A DNA stretch of 64,000 nt from Fulvitalea axinellae. GTDB lineage: Bacteria > Bacteroidota > Bacteroidia > Cytophagales > Cyclobacteriaceae. The DNA is taken from positions 1,798,001 to 1,862,000 of the forward strand of contig NZ_AP025314.1 of assembly GCF_036492835.1 (NCBI RefSeq). Direction: 5' to 3'. The notes under the pieces are model-generated. The model was not told the origin of the DNA. It did no database searches and saw only the letters and a list, made by a program, of their open reading frames with translations. This document shows, piece by piece, positions 36,634-45,370 of the stretch. The position numbers and the translations under genes are program-made. Numbering within the stretch: the first letter of the stretch is position 1; every line of letters starts with the position of its first letter.

Positions 36634-38283
36634 GGGTTTACTGAAAAAGTAAAAACCACAAGATTATCAGTGGATTAGGTAGCTTGTTTCCCTTTCCAAA
36701 GCACAGGGAATATTCGTAAATTGGCCATAGAAAGGACTGAGAGCATTTTTTCCCTTGCACCTATGATCAAGACAAGTTCCTCGCAATTGAGTATAGAAGG
36801 TTTTTTGGACCCGGAAATAGGGCGCCTTAACCCGGAAAACAGATGGGTGAAGTTGGCCAACTCCATCCCCTGGGCGGAATTGGGTTTGGTCTACGAATCG
36901 AAAATGTCGACGGGCAAGGGCAGTCCGTGCAAACCGGCCCGGCTGGTCATCGGCGCGCTGATCGTGAAGCATAAGCTGAACGTTTCGGACGCCGAGGCGA
37001 TAGAACAAATCAAAGAAAATCCGTATCTCCAGTATTTCGTGGGACTCGGCTCGTTCACCACGGAAAAGGCCTTTGACCCTTCGCTGTTCACGACGGTCCG
37101 CAAGCGGCTCGGGTACGGGGATTTTAACAGGATGAGTTCGCTTTTGCAACACGAGGGGATCCGTATTGCGGAGGGCGATCGGGATGAAGGGTCCAAAGAC
37201 GGGCATTCCGGGGACGCCGAAGATGACAAGCGGGTTGTCTCCTGCGACGCGACGGTGGCGCCGCAAGAGATTCCATACCCCACGGACCTTGGGCTGTTGG
37301 CTACGGCGAGGGTGCAGTCGGAGAAAATCATCGACCTCCTTTGGCCCGTCGCCAGGGATTCCGGTTTATCCAAAAAGCCCCGGACTTACCGGGATAAAGC
37401 CCATAGGGAATATGTCGGGGCGACGAGAAAAAAGAGGAAAGGAGCCGAATTCTGGCGCGTGTGCGCACGCCGACAGCTGAATTATCTGGAACGGAACCTA
37501 CGGCATATCGACAGCCTCATAGAGGCCAACAAGGGCGTTATACGCCTAAAAAGCAGGTTTTTGAAGATTCTGATGGTGCTTCACGAAATCGCCAGGCAAC
37601 AGTCGCTCATGCTGGAGACCGGTGCCAACAGGGTGGACGGCCGCATCGTGAACGTCTTCCAGCCCCATGTCCGGCCGATAGTCCGGGGCAAAAACGGAAG
37701 CGACACCGAGTTCGGCGCCAAATTGTCCGTAAGCCTTCACGAAGGCTATTCCTATCTGGACAAGGCGCAATGGGACGCTTACTACGAGGGTGACGCGGAA
37801 GTGATCCGCGGGCACATCGACAGTTTCGGGGAGAGAAACCCGGAAATGAAGCTCGGCAAATTCGTCGGGGACAAGATTTACGGAAACAGGAACGCCCGGC
37901 AGACCATGTCCGGCGCGGGTGTGGAATTCGTGGGCTCCCCGTTGGGAAGGCCTCCCTCAAGTCCCGAAAAAATCAGGGAACGCAAGGAAAACCGGACGCT
38001 TCACCAACGGCACCGGAGCAGGGCGGAAGGAAAATTCGGGGAAGTGAAACGGGGACACGGATTGGACAAAATACAGGCAAGGAGAGCGGACACTTCGCTT
38101 TCATGGATCGCCTGCATTTTCTTCGTGTCCAACTTGAAAAGATTTCAGAGCGAAATCTTTTTTGACCTTGTTTTCCTGAGCTGGAAATACGGAACATGGC
38201 TTCAAGACAGCGAAAAGAAATAGGAAAGGACTGCCTGGCCAATATCCTAGCCGGGTAGGCCCCTGGGCTTTTTCAGTAAACCC
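36634..38283 (+). mobile_element. Complete insertion sequence, about 1650 bp, DDE transposase
   Basis: Terminal inverted repeats GGGTTTACTGAAAAAG (36634-36649) and its perfect complement at 38268-38283, 16 bp, bounded by 6-bp duplications TAACTA. A single intact transposase gene fills it. The GC content is higher than the AT-rich islet it sits in. Family placement is uncertain: the transposase resembles the broad IS5/IS1182-like group with a DUF772-type N-terminal domain. The intact ends and target duplication indicate recent insertion. Confidence 0.9.
36763..38223 (+). CDS. DDE transposase of the insertion sequence
   Basis: A 486-residue transposase that cuts and joins the 16-bp terminal repeats. 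The N-terminal domain (ENRWVKLANSIPWAEL, PARLVIGALIVKHKLNVSD, ENPYLQYFVGL) is DUF772-like. The catalytic core has Asp in VSCDATVAPQEIPYPTD, a second Asp in GDKIYGNRNARQTM, and the Glu likely in RAEGKFGEVKRGHGLDKI. Initiation is taken at ATG 36763; a TTG at 36721 would add 14 residues. The gene appears intact, with no frameshift. Confidence 0.9.
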   Translation: MIKTSSSQLSIEGFLDPEIGRLNPENRWVKLANSIPWAELGLVYESKMSTGKGSPCKPARLVIGALIVKHKLNVSDAEAIEQIKENPYLQYFVGLGSFTTEKAFDPSLFTTVRKRLGYGDFNRMSSLLQHEGIRIAEGDRDEGSKDGHSGDAEDDKRVVSCDATVAPQEIPYPTDLGLLATARVQSEKIIDLLWPVARDSGLSKKPRTYRDKAHREYVGATRKKRKGAEFWRVCARRQLNYLERNLRHIDSLIEANKGVIRLKSRFLKILMVLHEIARQQSLMLETGANRVDGRIVNVFQPHVRPIVRGKNGSDTEFGAKLSVSLHEGYSYLDKAQWDAYYEGDAEVIRGHIDSFGERNPEMKLGKFVGDKIYGNRNARQTMSGAGVEFVGSPLGRPPSSPEKIRERKENRTLHQRHRSRAEGKFGEVKRGHGLDKIQARRADTSLSWIACIFFVSNLKRFQSEIFFDLVFLSWKYGTWLQDSEKK

Positions 38284-38289
38284 TAACTA
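38284..38289. repeat. Target-site duplication, right copy
   Basis: TAACTA directly right of the IS right end, matching 36628-36633. Removing the IS and one copy restores GTTTAAC-taaac-GTTAAAC, a perfect inverted repeat at the target. Confidence 0.75.
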
Positions 38290-38317
38290 AACGTTAAACG
38301 TGATAAAATTAAAACGA

Positions 38318-38671
38318 ATGTCATTATCAAAGAAAAAGAGTAGACCTATAACTGTAGACGGTGTGGATTTCCGTTATTCAATTTCCACATCCAAGATTGA
38401 TAATGATTGGAACTTCCGTCTTAATTTAACGATACAGATAGCTTCGGGAGAAGGCAGTGTTTTGACGGTTCATGGAATTGTAACACGGAACTTTTGGCTT
38501 GACTTTTCAGAGTATGGAAAATACGGCAAAGAAAATTATCCTGTATTCAAGCCAAGCGATATTTCAAGAGTAATAAAAGCGGGGCTGAAAAATGGATGGG
38601 TCCCTGAAGAGAAAGGGAGCCCGCACATTTTAGAACTTGATAACTCTTTTGTGAAGAGTTACGCGAAATAA
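38318..38671 (+). CDS. Small hypothetical protein beside the insertion sequence
   Basis: A 117-residue basic protein without a signal peptide, predicted alpha/beta (ITVDGVDFRYSISTS, then ISRVIKAGLKNGWVPEE). I do not recognise a family; the plan resembles small immunity-like proteins, but that is only an impression. The ATG at 38318 is favoured over a GTG at 38300. Its own promoter may have been displaced by the IS, whose transposase reads in the same direction. Confidence 0.55.
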   Translation: MSLSKKKSRPITVDGVDFRYSISTSKIDNDWNFRLNLTIQIASGEGSVLTVHGIVTRNFWLDFSEYGKYGKENYPVFKPSDISRVIKAGLKNGWVPEEKGSPHILELDNSFVKSYAK

Positions 38672-38820
38672 AATTCATCACATCAAAGCATAAATTGTAT
38701 TGCTTCGATTGATTTATCCATTGAAGAAAAGGCAAGAGAACCAGCGGAAACTATTTCCTTTTCCTGATCGCCGACTTTTTCGCTGAAAACGGAATGGGCA
38801 TAGTCTTTATTAATGGTCCG

Positions 38821-38942
38821 AGGTAATTTTGTTGCAAAACTTTAGATGTCATTTTTTGACCTACGATCAATTTTTACAACCTGCGTTGGCGTTTTCCGGA
38901 AAAGTCGGATAATTGTTGAAGTTCAAACCCAGATCATTTTTT
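38821..38942 (+). repeat. Repeat copy B
   Basis: Contains AGGTAATTTTGTTGC (38821-38835), TAGATGTCATTTTTT (38843-38857) and ACCCAGATCATTTTTT (38927-38942), the same three blocks as copy A at 35840, with an insertion between the second and third blocks. Confidence 0.7.
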
Positions 38943-39028
38943 GTTTTCGACTGGTCATTTTTTCGTAGCCGGAAAAAATGTGTAAACCTAAGTTGCGTGT
39001 GAATACGGAGCGCTTTCGCTCATTTTTT
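38849..39028 (+). promoter_or_regulatory. Four TCATTTTTT motifs (plus one near match) upstream of the hydrolase gene
   Basis: Exact TCATTTTTT at 38849-38857, 38934-38942, 38955-38963 and 39020-39028, and a near match TCAATTTTT at 38867-38875, all on the plus strand. One exact copy also ends repeat A (35888-35896). The density suggests protein-binding half-sites for a regulator of this locus. No regulator gene lies nearby. Confidence 0.45.
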
Positions 39029-39044
39029 ATTTAAATAGAATGAA

Positions 39045-41444
39045 ATGACAAACAGAATCTTCTTAACGGTTTTCCTTGGTGTTTTTTCTTGTTTAGCCTT
39101 TGCCCAAAAGAATAAAGTCTTTCCGGGGGCGGACGAAAGAACACCGTCCAGGTCCGAATATTTTACTTGGATAAACAATACGAACGAAGGGCCGACCGAA
39201 GCGCAGACTATGGCCAATCTGGAGTTTTTCAAATGGCTAAGGGAAGAATACGGCATGCGTCTGGATATTTACGCATTCGACGCAGGGGCTATTGACGGGA
39301 AAAAATTTTACGGGGAAATGGGTTCTCTGCGTTTTCTCAAGCAATTTCCCGAGGGTTTTGGGCCAGTCTCAAAATTTGCGACGGAAAACGGAACCAGCCT
39401 TGGCCTTTGGGGAGGACCGGACGGCTTTGGGAATACGCCGGAAGAGGCGAAAGCCCGCCACGAAATGATGGTGTCGCTCTGTAGGGATTTTAATTTCGAT
39501 CTGTTTAAAATGGACGCCGTTTGCGGACAGTTACGCCCTGAAAAGTACGAGGCTTTCGACAAAATGATGACCGAATGCCGGAAATACGAGCCCAATCTCG
39601 TGTTGCTTAACCACCGCCTGGATTTGGGACAGGGAACAAAGCATTCCACCACTTATCTGCTCGGCGGAAAAGAGACGTATATTGACGTGCATAGTTTTAA
39701 CCAAAACACTGCGCCTCATCACCGTGCTGGAGCGATTAGCCGTGGGCTAACCCCGAATTTGACTCGCCTTACCGAAGACCATGGCGTTTGCCTATCGTCT
39801 TGTCTGGATTATTGGGAAGACGATCTGGTATTGCAGGCTTTTAACCGAAATCTGGTTTTGGCGCCGCAGATTTACGGTAGCCCGATGTTTCTGCGTGACG
39901 ACGAATACCCGAAACTGGCCAGGGTGTTTAATCTCCATCGAAAATACAGGGATATATTAGTGGACGGAATACGACTTCCGGAAGAGCGATACGGCCCCTA
40001 TGCCGTAGCCCGTGGTGACAAGGATACCAGACTTTTGACGCTTAGGAATTTGACTTGGGAGCCGGTAAGTTGCAAAGTGAAGTTGGACGAAAGCATTGGG
40101 TTAATGCAAGGGGAGAAGATTCGTTTACGCCAATATTTCCCTGTTGAAAGAATTCTGGAAGACAAAAACTATGGCGACGAAATAGAGGTCGAGGTGTTGC
40201 CGTTTAGGGTTTGCTTGCTTAAAATTTCGAATAAGGACGATGGTGAAATAGGTGTCAAAGGTTGCGATTTTGAGGTTGTTCGTAATGTCGAAGGCAAACC
40301 TGTAGAAGTAAAACTGTTGGCAATGCCGGGATCGACTAAGAAAATCAAATTTGTAGGCTTTCAAAATGAAATAAACGTGGCGGACTTAGACGGAAAGCCA
40401 GTTCGCATAAGTACGAACCGTAGCTTGCGGGTTCACTTTGATGGGCGAGCTCCAAAGGAAAAATATCACCGTAAATTGGGGGTTGCTACGCAAACTCCCG
40501 TTCCGTCGGACGCTTCCACACTTTACGAGGCCACATGTTTTGCCGCCGATAATAACGCCCTTGAGTTCCGAGCGATAAAACGTTCTGGCGAAAGCCAAAT
40601 TCCCGAGGTCATCAAAGCGCGCAAAACTTTCTTTGACCAACCGTTGATCAAACGTCGTGAATTGGTGGACGAGTTTATGTTTGACGACGATCTGGAAACT
40701 GCATTTTCGCCTACGATGCGGTGGCGGGAATCGAGAAACTATAAACGTGCTCTGAGAATAGACCTCGGTAAAATACAAGTGTTGGACAGCTTGGTGTTAA
40801 CGACTCCCGATGAGTTTTCGATGCAACCGCTCAAGCTTGATGAAGGCAATTATGTTTACGTGTCGAAAGATCTGGAAGAATGGAAAAGGATAACGTTTTT
40901 GGCTGGCGAGCGGATGGTTGTCGATTTGCGGAACGCAGATTCTGTCCGGTATGTTAAGATGTCGCCGGCGCCAATGCGGGTGTTGGAAGTGAAGGGTTAC
41001 CGTTCAGGCAAGTCGCTTGACCGTGCGGACTGGAGAGGGTCCAACCTTTTTGATGCCAGTTTTGTGGCGCAATCGGCTTGGGAAGCCAACGTCCGTTTGG
41101 ACGAAGCAAGCGAGCACGCTTATATTTGCGTAGCCGTAAACGGCGAATATGGCGAAGACGGGGCCGTGGTGGCGCTTAAGATCGGAGACCGGTATGTCGG
41201 GAGTCCAGATAGGGCGCCGTCATATGCGTTCAATGATTGGGAAACAACCCGTAAAGGCTATGGAGGGAAAAACAACACTTTTTACATTCCTGTGGATAGA
41301 TCGATGATCGGGGAAGATATAAGTGTGCGGATTCTTTGCAAGAAAAAAGAGGTGGAGCTAAACCCGGAAGTGTGGATTTCCGCTTACCCGATACCGTACG
41401 TTTCCAAGACTTTGCGGATAGGGCGAGAATCGTTGAGTCTGTAA
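39045..41444 (+). CDS. Exported clan GH-D-like glycoside hydrolase (alpha-galactosidase-like)
   Basis: A 799-residue protein with a signal peptide (MTNRIFLTVFLGVFSCLAFAQ). The first 330 residues resemble the (beta/alpha)8 barrel of GH27/GH36-type enzymes: FTWINNTNEGPTE, LDIYAFDAG, GTSLGLWGGPDGFG, then DLFKMDAVCG with the likely nucleophile Asp after a KxD-like motif, and SSCLDYWEDD with a candidate acid/base Asp. A beta-sandwich follows, then a region (RALRIDLGKIQVLDSLVL, EWKRITF, VRYVKMS) resembling an F5/8 type C carbohydrate-binding domain. It lies downstream of the susCD pairs, which suits glycan breakdown. Substrate and exact family are uncertain. Confidence 0.7.
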   Translation: MTNRIFLTVFLGVFSCLAFAQKNKVFPGADERTPSRSEYFTWINNTNEGPTEAQTMANLEFFKWLREEYGMRLDIYAFDAGAIDGKKFYGEMGSLRFLKQFPEGFGPVSKFATENGTSLGLWGGPDGFGNTPEEAKARHEMMVSLCRDFNFDLFKMDAVCGQLRPEKYEAFDKMMTECRKYEPNLVLLNHRLDLGQGTKHSTTYLLGGKETYIDVHSFNQNTAPHHRAGAISRGLTPNLTRLTEDHGVCLSSCLDYWEDDLVLQAFNRNLVLAPQIYGSPMFLRDDEYPKLARVFNLHRKYRDILVDGIRLPEERYGPYAVARGDKDTRLLTLRNLTWEPVSCKVKLDESIGLMQGEKIRLRQYFPVERILEDKNYGDEIEVEVLPFRVCLLKISNKDDGEIGVKGCDFEVVRNVEGKPVEVKLLAMPGSTKKIKFVGFQNEINVADLDGKPVRISTNRSLRVHFDGRAPKEKYHRKLGVATQTPVPSDASTLYEATCFAADNNALEFRAIKRSGESQIPEVIKARKTFFDQPLIKRRELVDEFMFDDDLETAFSPTMRWRESRNYKRALRIDLGKIQVLDSLVLTTPDEFSMQPLKLDEGNYVYVSKDLEEWKRITFLAGERMVVDLRNADSVRYVKMSPAPMRVLEVKGYRSGKSLDRADWRGSNLFDASFVAQSAWEANVRLDEASEHAYICVAVNGEYGEDGAVVALKIGDRYVGSPDRAPSYAFNDWETTRKGYGGKNNTFYIPVDRSMIGEDISVRILCKKKEVELNPEVWISAYPIPYVSKTLRIGRESLSL

Positions 41445-41460
41445 AGAGTTCTTAATATTG

Positions 41461-41495
41461 AAAAAAGGCCATGCGGTTTACGTATGGCCTTTTTT
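41461..41495 (+). terminator. Terminator after the glycoside hydrolase gene
   Basis: A 15-bp stem (41461-41475 with 41481-41495, one G-T wobble) with a 5-base loop; the right arm ends in six T. Confidence 0.9.
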
Positions 41496-41607
41496 GCCAG
41501 ACAACAAAACTTGTTCTCCGATGGGTAGCGTTTTTTTATTTGGCAATAGCTCGTGACCGATTATTTTATTAATATTGGTCTAATGCGAACATTTTTATCA
41601 GAACGTG

Positions 41608-43068
41608 ATGAATCAAGAAATCATAAAGGTTAACCCCCAGTCTCTTTGGACTAATTTTGAAAAACTGAACGAAATCCCAAGAGCTTCCAAAAAAGAGGAG
41701 CGTGTGGTGGAGTTCGTGAAGAATTTCGGCGAAAGCCTCGGCCTCGACACTTATGTTGACAAAGTTGGCAACATAGTGATTCGCAAGCCCGCCACCCCTG
41801 GAATGGAAGATCGTCAGGCCGTAGTGCTCCAAGCCCACGTGGATATGGTGCACCAGAAAAACGCCGATACGGATTTCGATTTCGATACGGAAGGGATCCG
41901 CTCTTATATCGACGGAGATTGGCTGAAGGCTGAAGGAACGACATTGGGTTCTGATAACGGAATCGGAGTGGCGGCGGCCATGTCCGTACTTGAGGCGACT
42001 GACATTGAGCACGGTCCTTTGGAAGCGCTATTTACCATAGACGAAGAAACCGGCATGACAGGGGCATTCGCATTGGAAGCGGGCGTTTTGCAGGCCGATA
42101 TTCTTTTGAATATGGATACCGAAGAGGAAGGCGAGTTGACCATCGGTTGTGCCGGCGGTATCGACACTAACCTCACCGGAACATACCAAACCGAAGCGAC
42201 ACCGGCCGGAGCCGTAGCTTATAAAATCGTGGTAAACGGCCTGAAGGGCGGTCATTCGGGCGGAGAAATCCACTTGGGACGCGGCAACGCCAACAAGATC
42301 ATGAACCGCTTGCTCTATGGCGCTTCAAGCTTTGGTTTGAGAGTGGCTGAAGTGGACGGAGGCGGATTGCGCAACGCTATCCCGCGCGAATCGTTCGCTG
42401 TGGTGACTGTAGAGGCTGACAAAGCGGATGCCTTCGAAGCGTACATTAAGGAGATGGCCGAAACCGTAGCTGAAGAGCTCAAGGCCCGCGAAACGAGCCT
42501 CAACATCGAAGCTGTTAAGACTAATGTTCTGGCGGAGGTAATGGCTACAACCGACCAGAAAGCATTGCTTAACGCCGTATACGCCTGCCCGAACGGAGTA
42601 TTGCGCATGAGCGACGAGATTGAAGGTTTGGTGGAAACATCTACAAACTTGGCCCGAGTGTTGGTGCGTGGCGGAAAAATCGAGTCGCAGTCACTTACGC
42701 GCAGTTCGGTGGAATCTGGCAAAGCCGACGCCGCTAACGCCGTTCGTGCCGCCTTTGAAACCGCAGGTTACGATGTGGAGCAAACTGGCGACTACCCGGG
42801 GTGGAAACCAAAGCCGGAAGCCGCTATTGTAGGCGTTTTGACAGAGCGATTCAAAGCCAACTTCCCCGGACAAGAGCCTGTGGTTAACGCTGTTCACGCT
42901 GGTTTGGAATGCGGAATCATCGGCCGTAACTATCCGGAAATGGATATGATTTCTTTCGGCCCGACGATCCATAACCCGCACTCGCCTGACGAGATGGTGG
43001 AGATTCCTACCGTTGAGCGTTTCTGGAACTATCTGATAGATATTCTTAAGAATATTCCGAAGAAATAA
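41608..43068 (+). CDS. pepD: PepD, cytosolic aminoacyl-histidine dipeptidase (M20)
   Basis: A dizinc dipeptidase that splits a wide range of dipeptides in the cytosol. The 486-residue length is normal for PepD. The metal-binding motif VLQAHVDMVHQK carries the first His and Asp, GTTLGSDNGIGVA the bridging Asp, and DEETGMTGAF the catalytic Glu and next ligand. GGHSGGEIH and the late HAGLECG supply the rest. ATG at 41608 is preferred to GTG at 41605, which would add one residue. It is monocistronic with terminators on both sides. Confidence 0.95.
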   Translation: MNQEIIKVNPQSLWTNFEKLNEIPRASKKEERVVEFVKNFGESLGLDTYVDKVGNIVIRKPATPGMEDRQAVVLQAHVDMVHQKNADTDFDFDTEGIRSYIDGDWLKAEGTTLGSDNGIGVAAAMSVLEATDIEHGPLEALFTIDEETGMTGAFALEAGVLQADILLNMDTEEEGELTIGCAGGIDTNLTGTYQTEATPAGAVAYKIVVNGLKGGHSGGEIHLGRGNANKIMNRLLYGASSFGLRVAEVDGGGLRNAIPRESFAVVTVEADKADAFEAYIKEMAETVAEELKARETSLNIEAVKTNVLAEVMATTDQKALLNAVYACPNGVLRMSDEIEGLVETSTNLARVLVRGGKIESQSLTRSSVESGKADAANAVRAAFETAGYDVEQTGDYPGWKPKPEAAIVGVLTERFKANFPGQEPVVNAVHAGLECGIIGRNYPEMDMISFGPTIHNPHSPDEMVEIPTVERFWNYLIDILKNIPKK

Positions 43069-43095
43069 TCAGACTGAAGAAAATAGAGGTGAAAA

Positions 43096-43131
43096 AATAA
43101 AGGACGGCTTCTCGTGAAGCGGTCCTTTATT
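43096..43131. terminator. Terminator between pepD and the antiporter gene
   Basis: A 16-position stem with one mismatch (43096-43111 with 43116-43131), 4-base TCGT loop and A/T-rich base, located between two convergent 3' ends. Confidence 0.85.
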
Positions 43132-43149
43132 GTTCCAAAGAAGAAGCAA

Positions 43150-44469
43150 TTAGCTTGTTGCTTTCAATTTTCTGAAACTTTTCCAAACCGGCAACACCCC
43201 TAACAACACACTTACGCCCATCAAATAAGGGTAGAACAGGTATTGCATGACTTCCAGCGGAGTGACAGCGAATCCGGCTACACTCACGGCGGTAAGCAAT
43301 TGGGCTCCATAAGGAATGGTCCCTTGGAAAAAACAGGAGGAAGTGTCCATTAAACTGGCGGATCTTTTTGGAGAAACCCCATATTCGTCCGCAATTTTCT
43401 TAACGATTGGTCCCGCAGTGATAATCGCTACAGTATTGTTTGCCGTACAAAGGTTTACGATGCCTGTCAACGCGACGATTCCGGCTTCCGCACTTTTCCG
43501 TCCCCGTATTTTGCCCAATACTTTTTTAAGTAAAAACTGAATGCCGCCATAGTGTCCGATCAGCGCGACAGTCCCGCCAATAAGCAATGACAGGATAATC
43601 AGGTCGGCCATGCCGTGAATGCCTTTGTTGGCCGCGGCGACAAAACCCCAAAAGTCAAAACTGCCTGTAGCCATACCGATGCAACCGCATAGCAATGTTC
43701 CCATAATCAGAACGGCGAACACGTTCATACCAAACAGTGCTGCGATCAGAACGGCTACGTATGGCAGTATTTTCAGGATTTCGGTTTGTGCGATGGCGGG
43801 AGCTTGGTAATGTCCGCCTAGACCTATAATTGCGTAAATAAGGGCCGTGCAGATGGCCGCTGGAAAAACGATGGGCAAGTTAGCCCTGAACTTGTCTTTC
43901 ATCGAGCAACCTTGCGTCCTGGTCGCCGCGATGGTTGTGTCGGAGATCATCGACAGGTTGTCTCCGAACATGGCGCCACCCACCACTGCACTCAGCGCCA
44001 AAGAGGTCGGCCCGCCGGTTTGTTCGGCGAGCCCTACGGCCATGGGTGCCAATGCTGCGATGGTTCCCACGCTAGTGCCTACCGAAAGCGAGATGAAACA
44101 AGCGATAATAAATACGCCTGCCAGCAAGACATTGCTAGGCAAAAGGCTGAGCCCAAGGTTTACGGTAGCGTCAACGGCGCCCATGGCCCGTGCGGTCTGG
44201 GCGAAGGCCCCGGCCAGCACGAATATCACGCACATCATTACAATGTCGGAATTGCCCGCACCTTTTGAGAAAATTTCCGCTTTGGGTCCGAAAGGCTCTT
44301 TGGCCTTGATGAAAAAAGCCGAAATCGCCGCGATAAGGAACGATATTACGGCGGGCATTTTGTAGAAATCGCCAGAAATTAGCGATACGCCCAAATATGT
44401 GACGAGGAAAATTACCAGGGGGAGTAGCGCCACCGGGTTCCCTTTGTGTTTTGCCGAATTCGATGTCAT
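43150..44469 (-). CDS. NhaC-family Na+/H+ antiporter
   Basis: A 439-residue inner-membrane protein with about eleven hydrophobic segments. The family signature region is present: SLSVGTSVGTIAALAPMAVGLAEQ followed by LSAVVGGAMFGDNLSMISDTTIAATRTQG, where Asp residues lie in the ion path. It should export Na+ for H+; related NhaC-type proteins also exchange organic acids, so the substrate is inferred. The ATG at 44469 (MTSNSAKHKG) fits better than one at 44496. Confidence 0.85.
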   Translation of the reverse strand: MTSNSAKHKGNPVALLPLVIFLVTYLGVSLISGDFYKMPAVISFLIAAISAFFIKAKEPFGPKAEIFSKGAGNSDIVMMCVIFVLAGAFAQTARAMGAVDATVNLGLSLLPSNVLLAGVFIIACFISLSVGTSVGTIAALAPMAVGLAEQTGGPTSLALSAVVGGAMFGDNLSMISDTTIAATRTQGCSMKDKFRANLPIVFPAAICTALIYAIIGLGGHYQAPAIAQTEILKILPYVAVLIAALFGMNVFAVLIMGTLLCGCIGMATGSFDFWGFVAAANKGIHGMADLIILSLLIGGTVALIGHYGGIQFLLKKVLGKIRGRKSAEAGIVALTGIVNLCTANNTVAIITAGPIVKKIADEYGVSPKRSASLMDTSSCFFQGTIPYGAQLLTAVSVAGFAVTPLEVMQYLFYPYLMGVSVLLGVLPVWKSFRKLKATS

Positions 44470-44673
44470 TATTTCTGTTTGAAAGCCAGTCGGCAAAAAT
44501 AAACCTAATTTTTTTATATAAGTAGGAGTGGGTTGTGATAAATGACGGCATTGTCATTTTAGTGCAAAACAAAATTTGTCCGAAACAAAATGAGGCAAAA
44601 TCTCATGTAACCTTGCGGGGCTTTCGCTGTTTGTCTTTTAGGGTTTTCTGATCATTATAACGGCAGAAGTTTT

Positions 44674-45147
44674 ATGAAAAAGACTAACATCGGGATGTTG
44701 CCCGAACACAGAAAAGAAGTGGCCATGCTCCTGAATACGGTGTTGGCTGATGAGTTCGCACTTTATATCAAGACCAAAAAGTACCATTGGAATATGGGGG
44801 GCATGGAGTTTATTTCTCTTCATAAATTCCTTGACGAACTGGCGGAACAACAGTTGGAACTGATAGACGAAATCGCCGAGCGTAACCTCCATATCGGCGA
44901 ATACGCTATAGGAAGCCTCTCAGCATTTCAGAAATTGACAAATATGGTGGAGGATGACGAGGCGAAGGATGTAAAAGAAATGATAGCGAATTTGGTTAAC
45001 GACCACGAAACTCTGATCCGTTATCTGCGCGCTCACGCTGATGAGGTATTGGATAAATACAAAGACGCTGGTACCAACGACTATTTCATCCAATGGATGG
45101 AAGCGCATGAAAAAATCGCTTGGATGCTTCGGGCGCATCTGTCCTAG
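44674..45147 (+). CDS. dps: Dps, DNA-binding ferritin-like protein
   Basis: A 157-residue member of the Dps family, which forms dodecamers that store iron and protect DNA in starvation and oxidative stress. The intersubunit ferroxidase residues are visible: His in KKYHWNMGG, a second His in FISLHKFLDEL, and Asp/Glu in LIDEIAERN. The N-terminal tail is short with few Lys, so direct DNA binding is doubtful. It is a single-gene unit followed by a hairpin-rich interval. Confidence 0.93.
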   Translation: MKKTNIGMLPEHRKEVAMLLNTVLADEFALYIKTKKYHWNMGGMEFISLHKFLDELAEQQLELIDEIAERNLHIGEYAIGSLSAFQKLTNMVEDDEAKDVKEMIANLVNDHETLIRYLRAHADEVLDKYKDAGTNDYFIQWMEAHEKIAWMLRAHLS

Positions 45148-45370
45148 ACGTTTTCACGAGACGGGGTGGTAGACAAAAAAAAGCACACTGATTTTGAGGA
45201 TTGCCCCAAAAGTCGTATTATAGCTTCACTGCGATATAACCTTTAGAAGGTTTCGAAAAAGGCTACCCCGCAATGCATGGTACTTAACAATTGGGGTAGC
45301 CGGCGATTATGGAAAGGCTGTCACGGACTACTCGGCAAAATATGTCCGTTGACAGCTCTTTTTTTGGTTT
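45148..45370 (+). other. Hairpin-rich interval between dps and tyrA
   Basis: Holds a 9-bp perfect stem GGCTACCCC (45261-45269) with GGGGTAGCC (45293-45301) around a 23-base loop. Then comes a strong terminator (45316-45368). The stretch is long for a simple dps 3' end and could hold a small RNA, but no promoter is evident. Confidence 0.4.
45316..45368 (+). terminator. Terminator downstream of dps
   Basis: A stem of about 13 bp with one bulged T (45316-45328 with 45344-45357) followed by CTC and a run of T. It directly abuts the tyrA 3' end. Confidence 0.75.

Larger units (their letters stand above)
38672..39044. other. Regulatory-looking interval before the glycoside hydrolase
   Basis: About 370 bp with no gene. 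Its right half holds repeat copy B and a series of TCATTTTTT motifs leading to the hydrolase start. Confidence 0.5.

Noticed and set aside
36621..38300. GTTTAAC and GTTAAAC around the insertion site, resembling integron attC core boxes
   Set aside because: Once the insertion sequence is removed the two boxes are only 5 bp apart, with no L boxes or central hairpin, and no integrase or second site is seen.
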